Positions 18,169 through 28,567 of a stretch of DNA of 64,000 nt are shown in pieces. Below the pieces are notes generated by a model that saw only the letters and a list, made by a program, of their open reading frames with translations, had not been told where the DNA came from and made no database searches. This stretch comes from Turritopsis dohrnii (taxonomy: Eukaryota > Cnidaria > Hydrozoa > Anthoathecata > Oceaniidae). Position 1 is the stretch's first letter. Every line of letters begins with the position of its first letter. The position numbers and the translations under genes were made by a program. Location of the stretch: contig BQMF02000011.1 in the NCBI GenBank assembly GCA_027922465.2, forward strand, positions 248,001 through 312,000, written 5' to 3'.

Positions 18169-19482
18169 TTAAATGTCAATGTTCAATTTCATCTCTTTGC
18201 ACCAATCATTGCATTTGTGTTCTGAAAAGAAATTGCTTATTGCTTGCGTAGAGCAATTTCCCATACAAAAATATATATTATTTTCCTCATCTTTTAATTG
18301 GATTGATGCAATTTCTGGGTCGAACAACATGTACTTGCATCCTTGTAGATCTACCACCATAAACTGATTTCCAGAGGAAACATATGTGTAATGAGCAAAT
18401 GTTTCTGCCTTCTGGACTACCTCAGAAATTTCATTTGATATTTTTCCATCGTTGTTAACATATTTAGCAAAATCTCCATCAATGTATTTTTCAATTGTAA
18501 TAAATTTACTTTCCTTGTCAACAGTATACTTCCCAAATAACAACTTTGTAAATTCGAAAGTTTCACCAAAATTACTTGGAATTTCATTTCTAAATTTTAA
18601 AGCAAAATTTCTTGCAAGGCTATGCATTTGCACTACTTTTCTGGTGTGTTCTTCCAGTGAGTTAAACATATCGCTTATTGATTCCAATATTTCACAGTCC
18701 TTGTAAGTCTTAACCACATATCTTCCAAACAATCCTGAAATGCCTGTTGCATGGAACACATCTCGAAATCCCCCACTTGCGAATGGTTCTCTTTCCACAG
18801 AAAATTGACCTTGAAATGGCTCCAACCAATTTTGTGTAATAACTGAAAATTGTTCAATATGCACAGATATGATGTCTTTCTTTGGTTCAATTAACTGCCC
18901 AAATTTTAACATTTTACTAAGTGGCACAGATGCTGCACAGAAACTTGATTTAAAATTAACAGGAGTTAATTCAGAATCAGATTTTCTTTTTAAACCATGT
19001 GAAATTGCTCTGGTAGTGGTAACCGTGCTACTCATTACTTTGCAGCTTTTGTTCTCTTTTCCGCTACGTCTTTCTTTCTCATGGTGAGGAGGAGGAGAAC
19101 CATACTTTTTATCAATAAATCTAATATGCAACTGGTTGAAATTTTTGATTTGTGTGACATCTGTAAAAGATGGACCTCTCTCACCTGCTAGTATGTCACA
19201 TTCCATGCCATATCCAACTTCAAAATGATCTTCGCATGCTAATTTTATGTTTTCCATGGTAAGTTCTCTGTCGAATTTCACCATGGTTAGTGGACCAATT
19301 CGACTATACTTCTGGCATTTTCCTTCTACATTTGCAGAAAGTCGTTGCACGGTTAAATACTCCATGTTCAAACTTGTTGGTTTAGTTTTCTTATTAAGGC
19401 GTTTTTCTTTAACTTTATTGAGAAACTTCTTGAAATCATCTTTTTTATCAGCCGCCATGCTTAACCTTTGGTGTACCCACAT
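18169..19482 (-). CDS. Alpha-type protein kinase carried by transposon, copy 1
   Basis: A single-exon frame of 437 codons. An internal Met at codon 9 (MAADKK, 19458) has the better start context (A at -3, G at +4), giving 429 aa. The C-terminal half is an alpha-kinase domain, the atypical kinase fold of eEF2K, TRPM7 and Dictyostelium MHCK/VwkA. It shows the Gly-rich ASGGFRDVFHATG loop (about 234-246), the catalytic Lys in YVVKTYK, an IEKYIDGDFAKY segment, VVDLQGCKYMLFDPEI (about 376-391), and the zinc-site tail GNCSTQAISNFFSEHKCNDW ending in a second Cys (408-428). The N-terminal half has a basic start and then a region with LTMENIKLACEDHFEVGYG; its fold is unknown to me. All key residues are present, so activity is plausible. 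It lies wholly inside the transposon termini, opposite the integrase. Confidence 0.87.
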   Translation of the reverse strand: MWVHQRLSMAADKKDDFKKFLNKVKEKRLNKKTKPTSLNMEYLTVQRLSANVEGKCQKYSRIGPLTMVKFDRELTMENIKLACEDHFEVGYGMECDILAGERGPSFTDVTQIKNFNQLHIRFIDKKYGSPPPHHEKERRSGKENKSCKVMSSTVTTTRAISHGLKRKSDSELTPVNFKSSFCAASVPLSKMLKFGQLIEPKKDIISVHIEQFSVITQNWLEPFQGQFSVEREPFASGGFRDVFHATGISGLFGRYVVKTYKDCEILESISDMFNSLEEHTRKVVQMHSLARNFALKFRNEIPSNFGETFEFTKLLFGKYTVDKESKFITIEKYIDGDFAKYVNNDGKISNEISEVVQKAETFAHYTYVSSGNQFMVVDLQGCKYMLFDPEIASIQLKDEENNIYFCMGNCSTQAISNFFSEHKCNDWCKEMKLNIDI

Positions 19483-19925
19483 TGAATGATATTATAAACC
19501 ATGCTTGTCACCAACATTGAAAATTTACGGTAGCCGTGTGGCAATGGCAAAGATAGGCCACGGGATTTTTTCGGTTTTTTAAATTTTTTTATTAAAAAAT
19601 TTTTTTTTGTTATTTTTTTTTATAATCATAGATTTTTTCTGAATGTTTTTGGTTTTTTTCTTGTGGCAACGATGGGCCACCATATGTAAGTTCCATCCCC
19701 TAGCACTTTGGTGACAAATAAAGTTAAATTTGACTGATAAAACTAAAAGAAATAGAAAAGTAAAGAAAATGAAAACAAAAAAATGAATAACTAAATAATA
19801 ATGTAATTAAAAAACATTACGTTAAATAAAAAAATTGAAAAAAAAATTCTCGTGGCCCATCGTTGCCATTGCCATTTCTCGATTACCGGCGATTTCTTTC
19901 CAGAGAATGCACAAAATAAATAAAG

Positions 19926-21459
19926 ATGGCGACGAAGATACGCAACGCTGCATGGAAAACTGACGATGCCTTAAAAAAGGCCATAGAATCTTATCTGAAA
20001 CGAAATTATCTTAGAGCAGAAATGCTAGATTACTTGAAAAGGGACTTCAGTCATTATTCCTGGAGTTTGCGAACCTTGGACCGAAGAATGAGGCATTTCG
20101 ATCTGTATTACACTGACAAGAACGTATCTGTGGAAGATGTGAAAGATGTTATTAAGAAAGAGTTTAAGGGGCCTGGTGTTTTACTTGGTTACCGTGCTAT
20201 GCATCAGAAAGTAAGGCAAGTGTATGATATGCGTGTACCACGAGCTGTTGTCCACGCAGCTATGTTTGAAGAAAATCCTGCAGTATTAGAAGGACGGTTA
20301 CCATGTTTCAAAAAGAAAGTGAGGAAAGGCTCCTATGTATCCCCAGGACCGAACTGGGTACATTCTCTTGACGGACACGACAAGCTGATGGGGTTCCAGA
20401 ATAGTACCTTCCCTGCTGCTGTTTACGGTAGCATTGATATTTGCAGTCGTAAAATCATGTGGCTGAAAGTATGGAGTAGCAACAGTGATCCGCTAATTAT
20501 TGGCAGGTTTTACCTGGAACACTTGTTTGAAACTAAAACTATCGCAAGACATATTCGTGTAGACAGAGGCTCTGAAACCATAATAATGGGTGCTATTCAT
20601 GCGTATCTTCATCGGAATAACAAAAACGAAGATCCTACTGAAACTATTATTTTTGGTCCATCCACTTCCAACCAGGTTAGATTAAGATTGCTTTGAAATT
20701 CACTCCTCTAATCAACTATTTGTTTATTTCACCATCATGTCCAATACTGATAGAATTTAACCTTTAAGATTATTTTTAAAGATTGAAAGGTGGTGGAAAG
20801 ACCTTCATGAAAGGCTGGAAAAACACTTCAAAGTGAAGCTTGCTTATTTAAAGGGAAATGGCTACTATGATCCTGACAATGAAATTCACAGGTATTTCTA
20901 CATAAAAACGGTGTCTTAAGTAGTTAAAATAAAAATAAAACTCTCCATAAATAAATTCATTTTTAGAAACCTCTTAGCTTATATTTTGGTGCCAATCATT
21001 CAAGAAGAAGCTGACATTTTTGTGGAGCTTTGGAACACCCACAGGATCAGAGCCCAAGATACATTGCTTCCCAATGGTGTGCCCAATCACATACATGCCT
21101 TTCCTAAAAAGTATGATTTAGAAGATTGCGGTAAGTTGAAAAGAATTCTTGGAAACCTTTTGTATCACTGTATTGTATTGGTAAAATAAAAACAGCGAAA
21201 AACAAATAAAAACAAGCTTCTTGGAAAGTAACTACGACATAAAATCAAAACTATGTAATGCATGACTTTTTCAGGGTCAGCATTGACAATAAAAGAACTT
21301 GAAGACGCTGCAGAATCATCAGAAATCTTCACAGAAGATAACAGATTTGACTACATTCCAGCTGATGTCAGAAGAGATTGCGAAAGGTTGTTATCTGTAA
21401 ACAAAGACTGTGATCTAATAAACGGATTTATATTTTTGAAAAATAACTATAGCCCATAG
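19926..21459 (+). CDS. DDE integrase-type transposase, copy 2
   Basis: Exons 19926-20675, 20782-20891, 20967-21130 and 21275-21459 encode the same 402 aa as copy 1. The only difference seen is the shorter T tract at the last acceptor, which keeps a usable polypyrimidine-AG. The element around it has lost its outer left terminus, so this copy may supply enzyme in trans but is probably less mobile itself. Confidence 0.84.
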
Positions 21460-21590
21460 AACATAAAAGGTTAATAAAAATGTTAATAAAACATAACATG
21501 ACAGTATGTAAAATTACTTTTTGAAACAAACAGAAGAAAGGAACTAAAACATGTGAAGTGCTTCCTAATTAAAGTGTTCACAGAGAACTT

Positions 21591-22904
21591 TTAAATGTCA
21601 ATGTTCAATTTCATCTCTTTGCACCAATCATTGCATTTGTGTTCTGAAAAGAAATTGCTTATTGCTTGCGTAGAGCAATTTCCCATACAAAAATATATAT
21701 TATTTTCCTCATCTTTTAATTGGATTGATGCAATTTCTGGGTCGAACAACATGTACTTGCATCCTTGTAGATCTACCACCATAAACTGATTTCCAGAGGA
21801 AACATATGTGTAATGAGCAAATGTTTCTGCCTTCTGGACTACCTCAGAAATTTCATTTGATATTTTTCCATCGTTGTTAACATATTTAGCAAAATCTCCA
21901 TCAATGTATTTTTCAATTGTAATAAATTTACTTTCCTTGTCAACAGTATACTTCCCAAATAACAACTTTGTAAATTCGAAAGTTTCACCAAAATTACTTG
22001 GAATTTCATTTCTAAATTTTAAAGCAAAATTTCTTGCAAGGCTATGCATTTGCACTACTTTTCTGGTGTGTTCTTCCAGTGAGTTAAACATATCGCTTAT
22101 TGATTCCAATATTTCACAGTCCTTGTAAGTCTTAACCACATATCTTCCAAACAATCCTGAAATGCCTGTTGCATGGAACACATCTCGAAATCCCCCACTT
22201 GCGAATGGTTCTCTTTCCACAGAAAATTGACCTTGAAATGGCTCCAACCAATTTTGTGTAATAACTGAAAATTGTTCAATATGCACAGATATGATGTCTT
22301 TCTTTGGTTCAATTAACTGCCCAAATTTTAACATTTTACTAAGTGGCACAGATGCTGCACAGAAACTTGATTTAAAATTAACAGGAGTTAATTCAGAATC
22401 AGATTTTCTTTTTAAACCATGTGAAATTGCTCTGGTAGTGGTAACCGTGCTACTCATTACTTTGCAGCTTTTGTTCTCTTTTCCGCTACGTCTTTCTTTC
22501 TCATGGTGAGGAGGAGGAGAACCATACTTTTTATCAATAAATCTAATATGCAACTGGTTGAAATTTTTGATTTGTGTGACATCTGTAAAAGATGGACCTC
22601 TCTCACCTGCTAGTATGTCACATTCCATGCCATATCCAACTTCAAAATGATCTTCGCATGCTAATTTTATGTTTTCCATGGTAAGTTCTCTGTCGAATTT
22701 CACCATGGTTAGTGGACCAATTCGACTATACTTCTGGCATTTTCCTTCTACATTTGCAGAAAGTCGTTGCACGGTTAAATACTCCATGTTCAAACTTGTT
22801 GGTTTAGTTTTCTTATTAAGGCGTTTTTCTTTAACTTTATTGAGAAACTTCTTGAAATCATCTTTTTTATCAGCCGCCATGCTTAACCTTTGGTGTACCC
22901 ACAT
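21591..22904 (-). CDS. Alpha-type protein kinase carried by transposon, copy 2
   Basis: Identical 437-codon frame to copy 1, with the same preferred start 24 bp downstream at 22880. All alpha-kinase motifs (Gly loop, VKTYK, VDLQG, zinc-site tail) are intact. It again converges with an integrase gene, showing that the pair was duplicated as one block. Confidence 0.86.
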   Translation of the reverse strand: MWVHQRLSMAADKKDDFKKFLNKVKEKRLNKKTKPTSLNMEYLTVQRLSANVEGKCQKYSRIGPLTMVKFDRELTMENIKLACEDHFEVGYGMECDILAGERGPSFTDVTQIKNFNQLHIRFIDKKYGSPPPHHEKERRSGKENKSCKVMSSTVTTTRAISHGLKRKSDSELTPVNFKSSFCAASVPLSKMLKFGQLIEPKKDIISVHIEQFSVITQNWLEPFQGQFSVEREPFASGGFRDVFHATGISGLFGRYVVKTYKDCEILESISDMFNSLEEHTRKVVQMHSLARNFALKFRNEIPSNFGETFEFTKLLFGKYTVDKESKFITIEKYIDGDFAKYVNNDGKISNEISEVVQKAETFAHYTYVSSGNQFMVVDLQGCKYMLFDPEIASIQLKDEENNIYFCMGNCSTQAISNFFSEHKCNDWCKEMKLNIDI

Positions 22905-23177
22905 TGAATGATATTATAAACCATGCTTGTCACCAACATTGAAAATTTACGGTAGCCGTGTGGCAATGGCAAAGATAGGCCACGGGATTTTTTCGGTTTT
23001 TTAAATTTTTTTATTAAAAAATTTTTTTTTGTTATTTTTTTTTATAATCATAGATTTTTTCTGAATGTTTTTGGTTTTTTTCTTGTGGCAACGATGGGCC
23101 ACCATATGTAAGTTCCATCCCCTAGCACTTTGGTGACAAATAAAGTTAAATTTGACTGATAAAACTAAAAGAAATAG

Positions 23178-24127
23178 AGTTTTACACATGACGTGTTAAT
23201 CGACCATTAAAAATTTAATTACATTTTCCTTATTTTTTCAAAAATCACTTTTTCATTTTTCACAAAAATATACTAGCCGAAAGAACTTGAAAATGGCTTT
23301 CCATTGATGTAAAAACTATTTTGAAATTCGGTATATTTATTTGAAAAAAAAAACAGTTTTGAAATTTCCGTTTCCAACATCCTGAAACACACTGTATAAA
23401 CACTTGACATCATTAAAAACTGCGCCGCCGCTAGAAAATTAGTTTTCCCGTACGCTCCCTTTACGCGCAATGGACTAATTTTTTATTTTTCATAATTGTG
23501 TATAAAGGAAAGTTGGTGTGCCAATTAACATCTTAAATAATAGATGAACGGAATAATTTGTGAAAAATTATACCTTTGTTCTACAAAGAAAAACAAGCAA
23601 ACGAAGAAGGTTTCACAAATAAGCTATATTTATCTTAGCAAAGAAGAAGCCTGGGCTTAATTTCTATATCGGAAACATACTCAGGACACAATAAAACAAT
23701 ATGCTTTTTAGAAGAGGAAAAAGACCAGAAAAAAAAACAAGATATTTTCTTTTCATTTCTTTTATTTAGTAAGTTTTCTGTGAACCTATATATGGTTTCA
23801 TGAAAATCTATTGTTTTATTTTTAAGCAATGAAAATAGTTTCACTTTATGAAAAATAGATGTTTTTTCCCCTCTCTCTTCATTAGTGTTAGATTTTGTAA
23901 TTGTTCTCGTTTTTATAATGTAAGTTGTTAGTCAGTGGTGAAGTTACCTGTATTTATGTTAAGAGCCAGAAATCACATATTTTTTTTATACAACTGTGTT
24001 ATCAAATACCTCAACTATTAATTTTTGGATAACGAAATATGATTATTCGTCCAATTTGTAGGGGCAACTATATACAAGATCCAGCATTATAAAGGATTGT
24101 ATTTCTTGTGTGAATTTTTGATTTGGC
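23178..24127. other. Spacer, no gene recognised
   Basis: This is the right flank of the duplicated transposon block. The DNA is AT-rich and the short ORFs are low-complexity. I see nothing further in it. Confidence 0.45.
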
Positions 24128-24744
24128 ATGTTTCTATGGACTGGCCATTTCGCTCATCGTCCAGATGAACCGACTGGTAGAAGAACCGTCATCAATGCTT
24201 CAAAGCTGACCCCATTGCCAAGCGATAAGTTCCGACCCGCTCCTCCATTGGATAAAGAATTAACCGACGGAATATCTTTTCGATATCCCAGAAAAAATGG
24301 TTGGTATCTGACCATTAAGGAGAATAACTGCTACATCGAACCAAAACGAAAAACGTCTAACTATGGTGAGAATGTTCTTCCAAACGAAGGCCTGAATGCC
24401 ATATAAAAACCTATCCCTTTATCTTCTGATATAAATGGAGAGAAAAACCGGGATTTTCTGGAACATGGGATTGAAATTGTGTTTATTAGAACTTTTATTC
24501 TGTAGATACTTGTAAACATTCACGGAAGGGTTATCTTTTTTGATCTCTGCGTTTATTCTAGAGCGAGCTAGTACATTCCTACCGTTGATTAACCTTTGGT
24601 TTGATGGCTACACTGCGTTTGAATCGTCTGTTAAATCTGGATGGTATCTCCGGATCAATAATTCCAGGCTATTGTTGGATCAATATGACGGAACCGAGGA
24701 TTTCAAAAAAGAAGCAAGCTTTCAAATGGGCAATTTCGAAAAAG
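24128..24744 (+). CDS. Probable AbfB-like beta-trefoil protein, two exons seen
   Basis: Exons 24128(or an acceptor just inside)-24365 and 24561-24744 join in phase through a strong GTGAGA donor and a TTCTAG acceptor. Each encodes one repeat of the type D/E-x-x-S/A-F-x-x-P/V-x-x-S/N-GWYLRI: exon 1 has DGISFRYPRKNGWYLTIKEN, and exon 2 has TAFESSVKSGWYLRIN followed by LLLDQYDGTEDFKKEASFQM. This pattern is typical of AbfB (arabinofuranosidase B-type, carbohydrate-binding beta-trefoil) repeats; the assignment is from memory of the pattern. Exon 2 ends at a GTAATG donor, so more exons should follow. A candidate third unit at 27735-27845 lies past two MITEs. The true 5' end is unclear because a stop precedes the ATG at 24128. 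No signal peptide is visible. Confidence 0.5.
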
Positions 24745-25068
24745 GTAATGTTCTCCTCCTCAGGAATCAGTTCTCATTTCTTTTTACTTTAGGACACCTG
24801 TGATGCAATGACCAGGTTTTGAACGATTTCGTACAATGTTTACATGAATTCATGACAAAGTTCGCAATTCCGGCCAAATTCTCAAAGTTCTTAGATTTTC
24901 ATAAAAACTTCATAAGAATTATATTAGAGAAGGTGCTGATTTTGAATTTGGCCATTATTTTTCGAACTTGGTCAGAATTAAGTGAATGCCTTCGATTTTC
25001 ATAAAAGTTTCAGTCACGAGACGTCTTGTTTCTTCTTTGATTCCTCTTCTTTTAATTTGAAGTTTCCT

Positions 25069-25902
25069 TTAAAGGGGAACTAAACTAAAAAAATTACAAG
25101 TTCATTTTTTTGCCCTATTTGAAACAGCTTTAAAAATGATGAAAGTCAGTTTTTGAATTTTCAAAAAATCTTTTTTCGTTCTTGAGATATTGCCGTTTAA
25201 AGTTTTTTCCCGAAACATGATCTCCATGGCAACGTGACATCACAACGTTCAAGAAGATATTGCTGACAAATAAATATGTGAATAACTCAGAATGTTTTAA
25301 TGATTTATTGTTAGAACATTGCATGTAGAGTGGTAAATAACTGCAGTTGTGAAAACAGCAAAGAAATTTATTGCCACTGTTACCCCGACTCAGTTCCAGC
25401 TCTCTGTCAATTTTTGCTGACAAAGCTATAATAACATCATCCAAAACTATTACTATGATGAATTTCACTTTAACTTATGCCCAGTGAAAACTGTCCCATT
25501 TTCTAAAATTTCGTTTCCCTTACCTGGTAGATCTCCATTTGTAGCTTTGTCAGCAAAAAACAGAAAAGGCCTGGAAACAAGCCAGGGTAACTATGGCAAC
25601 AATTATTTTTAGTGACTTGATACCTGGTACGGGTTTGTCACTATACATACAAAATTTAAGCAGTGCATCACTTATATTTCTTGAGTTATTTACATATTTG
25701 TATGTCAGCAATTTCTTCTTGAACATTGTGATGTCACGTTGCCATGGAGATCAAGTTTTGAGGAAAAACTTTAAATGACAATATCTCGGGAACGAAAAAA
25801 GATTTTTTGAAAATTCAAAAACTGACTTTCATCATTTTTAAAGCTGTTTCAAATAGGGCAAAAAAATGAACTTGTTATTATTCTAGTTTAGTTCTCCTTT
25901 AA
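25069..25902. mobile_element. TTAA-flanked foldback MITE (AGGGGAACTAAACTA ends)
   Basis: The body is 25073-25898 (826 bp) between TTAA at 25069-25072 and 25899-25902. Two inverted arms of about 220 bp (25073-25290 and 25680-25898) contain matching stretches such as GCAACGTGACATCACAACGTTC. The TTAA duplication fits piggyBac or Kolobok-type elements. No transposase is encoded, so it is non-autonomous. Confidence 0.82.
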
Positions 25903-25943
25903 ATTTTCTATTCGTTTTGAATCAGATTTTTAAGCCACACGCA

Positions 25944-26010
25944 ATTTAAAACAAGATGCCCTTGCAGGCATAAGGATTTCTGCGAAACCCAGCTGAAGTA
26001 TGAAAAATGA
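25944..26010 (+). repeat. SINE 3'-tail fragment (family S1)
   Basis: AAACAAGATGCCCTTGCAGG followed by GGATTTCTGC matches the 3' part of the tRNA-derived repeat at 28845-29016 and the fragment at 29297-29340. Confidence 0.6.
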
Positions 26011-26394
26011 AAGACTAGTGACACTCTTGAAATTTGAATATTGAATGACTTCTAATACAACATCACATTTTTGATCACACACTCCCTAGGAATCCATGAT
26101 AGCATAACTGATATATGCTATAGATAAAAAATAGAACTATAATAGTTAATCCCGCTAGAAAGTTTGTCAACTTTTGTTCATTTCCAGGGATGATGGCAAT
26201 TTACCTTTTAAAAGGTGTAAATAGGACTTTAAAACAACAGAAGCTTTTACATACAAAGAAAAGAAATACGCAAAGGTGCGAATCGTAACCATGGATACAC
26301 ATTTTATATGACAGTTTTTAAAAAAAAAAAAAAAAAAAAAGAAACGATGTAAGAGCGAAAAGAAAAAAAACACATACTTTTTCGGAAAAAAAAA

Positions 26395-27315
26395 TTAAGG
26401 ATACAGTATACGTTTTGAGCATAGTTTTTTAAAATTCAATTTTTTTGCCAACTATGAATAAATATTTGTTACATTATATAACACTGAAAAGCATTTTTTA
26501 TAAGCTATCGAATGATATCATAGTTCCGAGTAACTATGATGATATTAATGTTATTTGAAAATTTTGTACTAGTAAAAATGTAGAAGGCTTGGAAATTTTA
26601 CACCCCGTCTTCACAAAAGCAACTCCATTTACAAAACTACTTAGTTTCCAGTGCTCATTCCACTCTTGTCAGAATCACAAAAGATGTGGATAAAAACGGT
26701 TTTTTTTTAATTTTTTGAAAAAGCCTCATTTTCAAGTTATTTCATTTTTCCTGAAAAGTGAATTTTTTCCGTCCAAACTTTAAATTTATTTACTAATAAC
26801 TTGGGAATGGTTCACTTTTCGGGAAAAAAACAAAAACCAGTTTTAGAAAAATCTATATGCTTGAACATGGTGGCAGTCTCCTTAGCAGAGCTTTTTTAGT
26901 TTTGTAAATGGGACTCAAAATGTAGTAGGAACCGTGTTAAAAAACGAACACTGCGAAAAAGCGTTTTAAAAGTTTTGCAAAAGATCACACCTTCAACATG
27001 ATCATGACATAGATTAACACCTTGGCTGGTGATACTATTATTAACAATATTTTAAACAGATGTCCATTTAAATTATGATGTTCATTCAAACAAAAAATTA
27101 AAAAACACGTGTTTACAAAAAATGTACGAAAGATCAATCGAAGAAAATCACGATTAATGAATGAGAAAAACTTTTATTTGGAAATAAACAACTTTTCTGT
27201 AAAAAAATCATAAAATCAACTTTACCACTGAAAAATTCAGACTTTTTTAGGTAGATTGCTGAAAAAAAATTTTTTTTTGTTTTTTTGATGTATGGAACGT
27301 ATACTGTATCCTTAA
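26395..27315. mobile_element. TTAA-flanked MITE (GGATACAGTATACGTT ends)
   Basis: The body is 26399-27311 (913 bp) between TTAA at 26395-26398 and 27312-27315. The ends are inverted: GGATACAGTATACGTT at the left and AACGTATACTGTATCC at the right. No coding capacity is seen. A related, decayed stretch lies around 52.7-53.3 kb (shared GCGAAAAAGCGTTTTAAA). Confidence 0.8.
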
Positions 27316-27499
27316 GAAACAAAGTAAAAGCGAAAAATTCATCAGAAATACTATGTTTTAAACTAACTACGTATCTACCTAACTAAGCTAGTGCTACCAT
27401 TTAAAAATATAGCTTTTAAAAAGTTGAACTATGATATATGAACGACTTTGATGATTTTTTTGGTATTTCTCACGTTTGCCTCAATGCTTTGCTTGGTCA

Positions 27500-27556
27500 G
27501 CTAGGATTAGCTAGGATAAGCTGGAATAAGCTAGGAAGCTAGGATCAGCTAGGGGC
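27500..27556. repeat. GCTAGGAT-type minisatellite
   Basis: Imperfect tandem units of GCTAGGATTA / GCTAGGATAA / GCTGGAATAA / GCTAGGATCA. Confidence 0.65.
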
Positions 27557-27734
27557 TTCCTGGCAAGTCTCACACAGACACAGACCTCACTTTTACTCTG
27601 ATGCCCCCGGATATAATAAGCCTAAATAAAGCAAATGGTGGATAAATAAGCACTAAGGAAAGCCTACCAAAGGATAGAAGTTTCAAATACCGATGTTAGA
27701 GAAGAGAGTTTTCGATTTCTTTCTTACCGCAATT

Positions 27735-27845
27735 ACAACCAGTCGCCAGAAATTCCTCGTGGAAGAGACCTCGTGCTACGAACAAATGGCTTTCCGCATG
27801 GACACTTTCGCAGAAATCCAAGAAGATTTTTACTTGTATGTAGCA
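27735..27845 (+). pseudogene. Possible third AbfB-like exon, frame-disrupted
   Basis: One frame reads RQKFLVEETSCYEQMAFRMD and continues through FAEIQEDFYLY. Just upstream the similar part (REESFRFLSYRNYN) lies in a different frame. Read together they would resemble another beta-trefoil unit of the gene at 24.1 kb, with a one-base shift between. It could be a broken exon, a sequence error or chance. Confidence 0.25.
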
Positions 27846-28034
27846 CCGATGATGATTGCAAACCTTCTGTCTTTGTTTGTCTTAATCTTTTTGTGTATTT
27901 TAAATTTTCTGTTTCCAATCTAAAACACTTTTCAAAAAAGTAAAAAAAAAAGCTGCTAAATTTTCGAAACTTTCACTGGTTCGATAGTCTTACTTACGAT
28001 ATCGGGTTCTTATACAAGCCCTTCTTTAACTGTG

Positions 28035-28149
28035 ACCCAGCCGGCACATTTATCAAAAAATATCTGCGAAGGAGTGCATTTCGATAGAAATATACACACA
28101 ATTTCAGTAAAAATGCTCTCCGCCACTTTTTGAAGATTTGCCCACTGGG
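28035..28149 (+). mobile_element. Short MITE, family M1, copy 2
   Basis: Contains GCGAAGGAGTGCATTTCGAT, AGAAATATACACACAATTTC and a GATTTGCCCACTGGG end. Same layout as copy 1 at 2314-2433. Confidence 0.72.
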
Positions 28150-28525
28150 GAAGGAATTGTTGAAGATTTCTATGGAAGAAACCATTCTTTAATTTAACTG
28201 ATAAACCTTTCTTTAGATAACAGATCTACGGTTCCATCATCCACGAACTTATCCACGTGTTCAATGTGTGATTCTGTAGTATCCAATCAAAATAATGCAA
28301 AAGATGATTTGGCATCTGAACAGAATTGAAACATTGCAAGCATACCAAAACATCTTTAGTTTTAACGTGATTGTTTTCTCGTACATTGTGATAAAATGAC
28401 AATCAAGATAAATATTAGATGATATCATGGAGATAATTACGGAATTTGAGTTGATATTATGGAGATGGGGCGATATTGACGCAATTAAATGGAAGCTGTT
28501 GAAGTTTTTCGAAACCGCCACCTAC

Positions 28526-28567
28526 CAACAACAACAACAAATGAAAATAACAACAACAACAACAAAA
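28526..28567. repeat. (CAA)n microsatellite
   Basis: Two short CAA runs separated by ATGAAAATAA. Confidence 0.8.

Larger units (their letters stand above)
16258..19690. mobile_element. Complete DNA transposon with integrase and alpha-kinase genes
   Basis: The element spans 16264-19684 (3421 bp) and is flanked by a perfect 6-bp direct repeat, TGTAAG, at 16258-16263 and 19685-19690. The termini are inverted: TATGGTGCCCTATCGTTGCC at the left, and the reverse complement of TATGGTGGCCCATCGTTGCC at the right. A second, subterminal inverted copy of the same motif (CGTGGCCCATCGTTGCCATT near 16428-16455; reversed near 19539-19563) lies about 120-165 bp inside each end, likely extra transposase-binding sites. 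It carries two convergent genes: a spliced DDE integrase (+) and an alpha-kinase (-). A 6-bp duplication with an IS3/retroviral-like integrase recalls the eukaryotic IS3EU group; that assignment is from memory. Positions 16333 onward are repeated in tandem at 19756-23177. Confidence 0.88.
19756..23177. repeat. Tandem duplicate of 16333-19755 (99.9% or more identical)
   Basis: The block 16333-19755 (3423 bp) recurs at 19756-23177 (3422 bp). Everything I compared is identical except one base in a T run before the last integrase exon (six Ts near 17843-17849, five near 21266-21270). The duplicated unit starts about 70 bp inside the transposon's left end and runs about 70 bp past its right end into flanking DNA. 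Copy 2 therefore lacks the outermost left terminal repeat and is not a separate insertion. The junction reads AAATAG|AAAAGTAAAG. It is either a very recent tandem duplication or an assembly artefact. Confidence 0.9.

Noticed and set aside
18173..19489. Plus-strand ORFs of 64-84 codons opposite the alpha-kinase (repeated in copy 2)
   Set aside because: They are mirror frames of the conserved kinase gene, have no start context or family features, and exist only because the kinase strand is coding.
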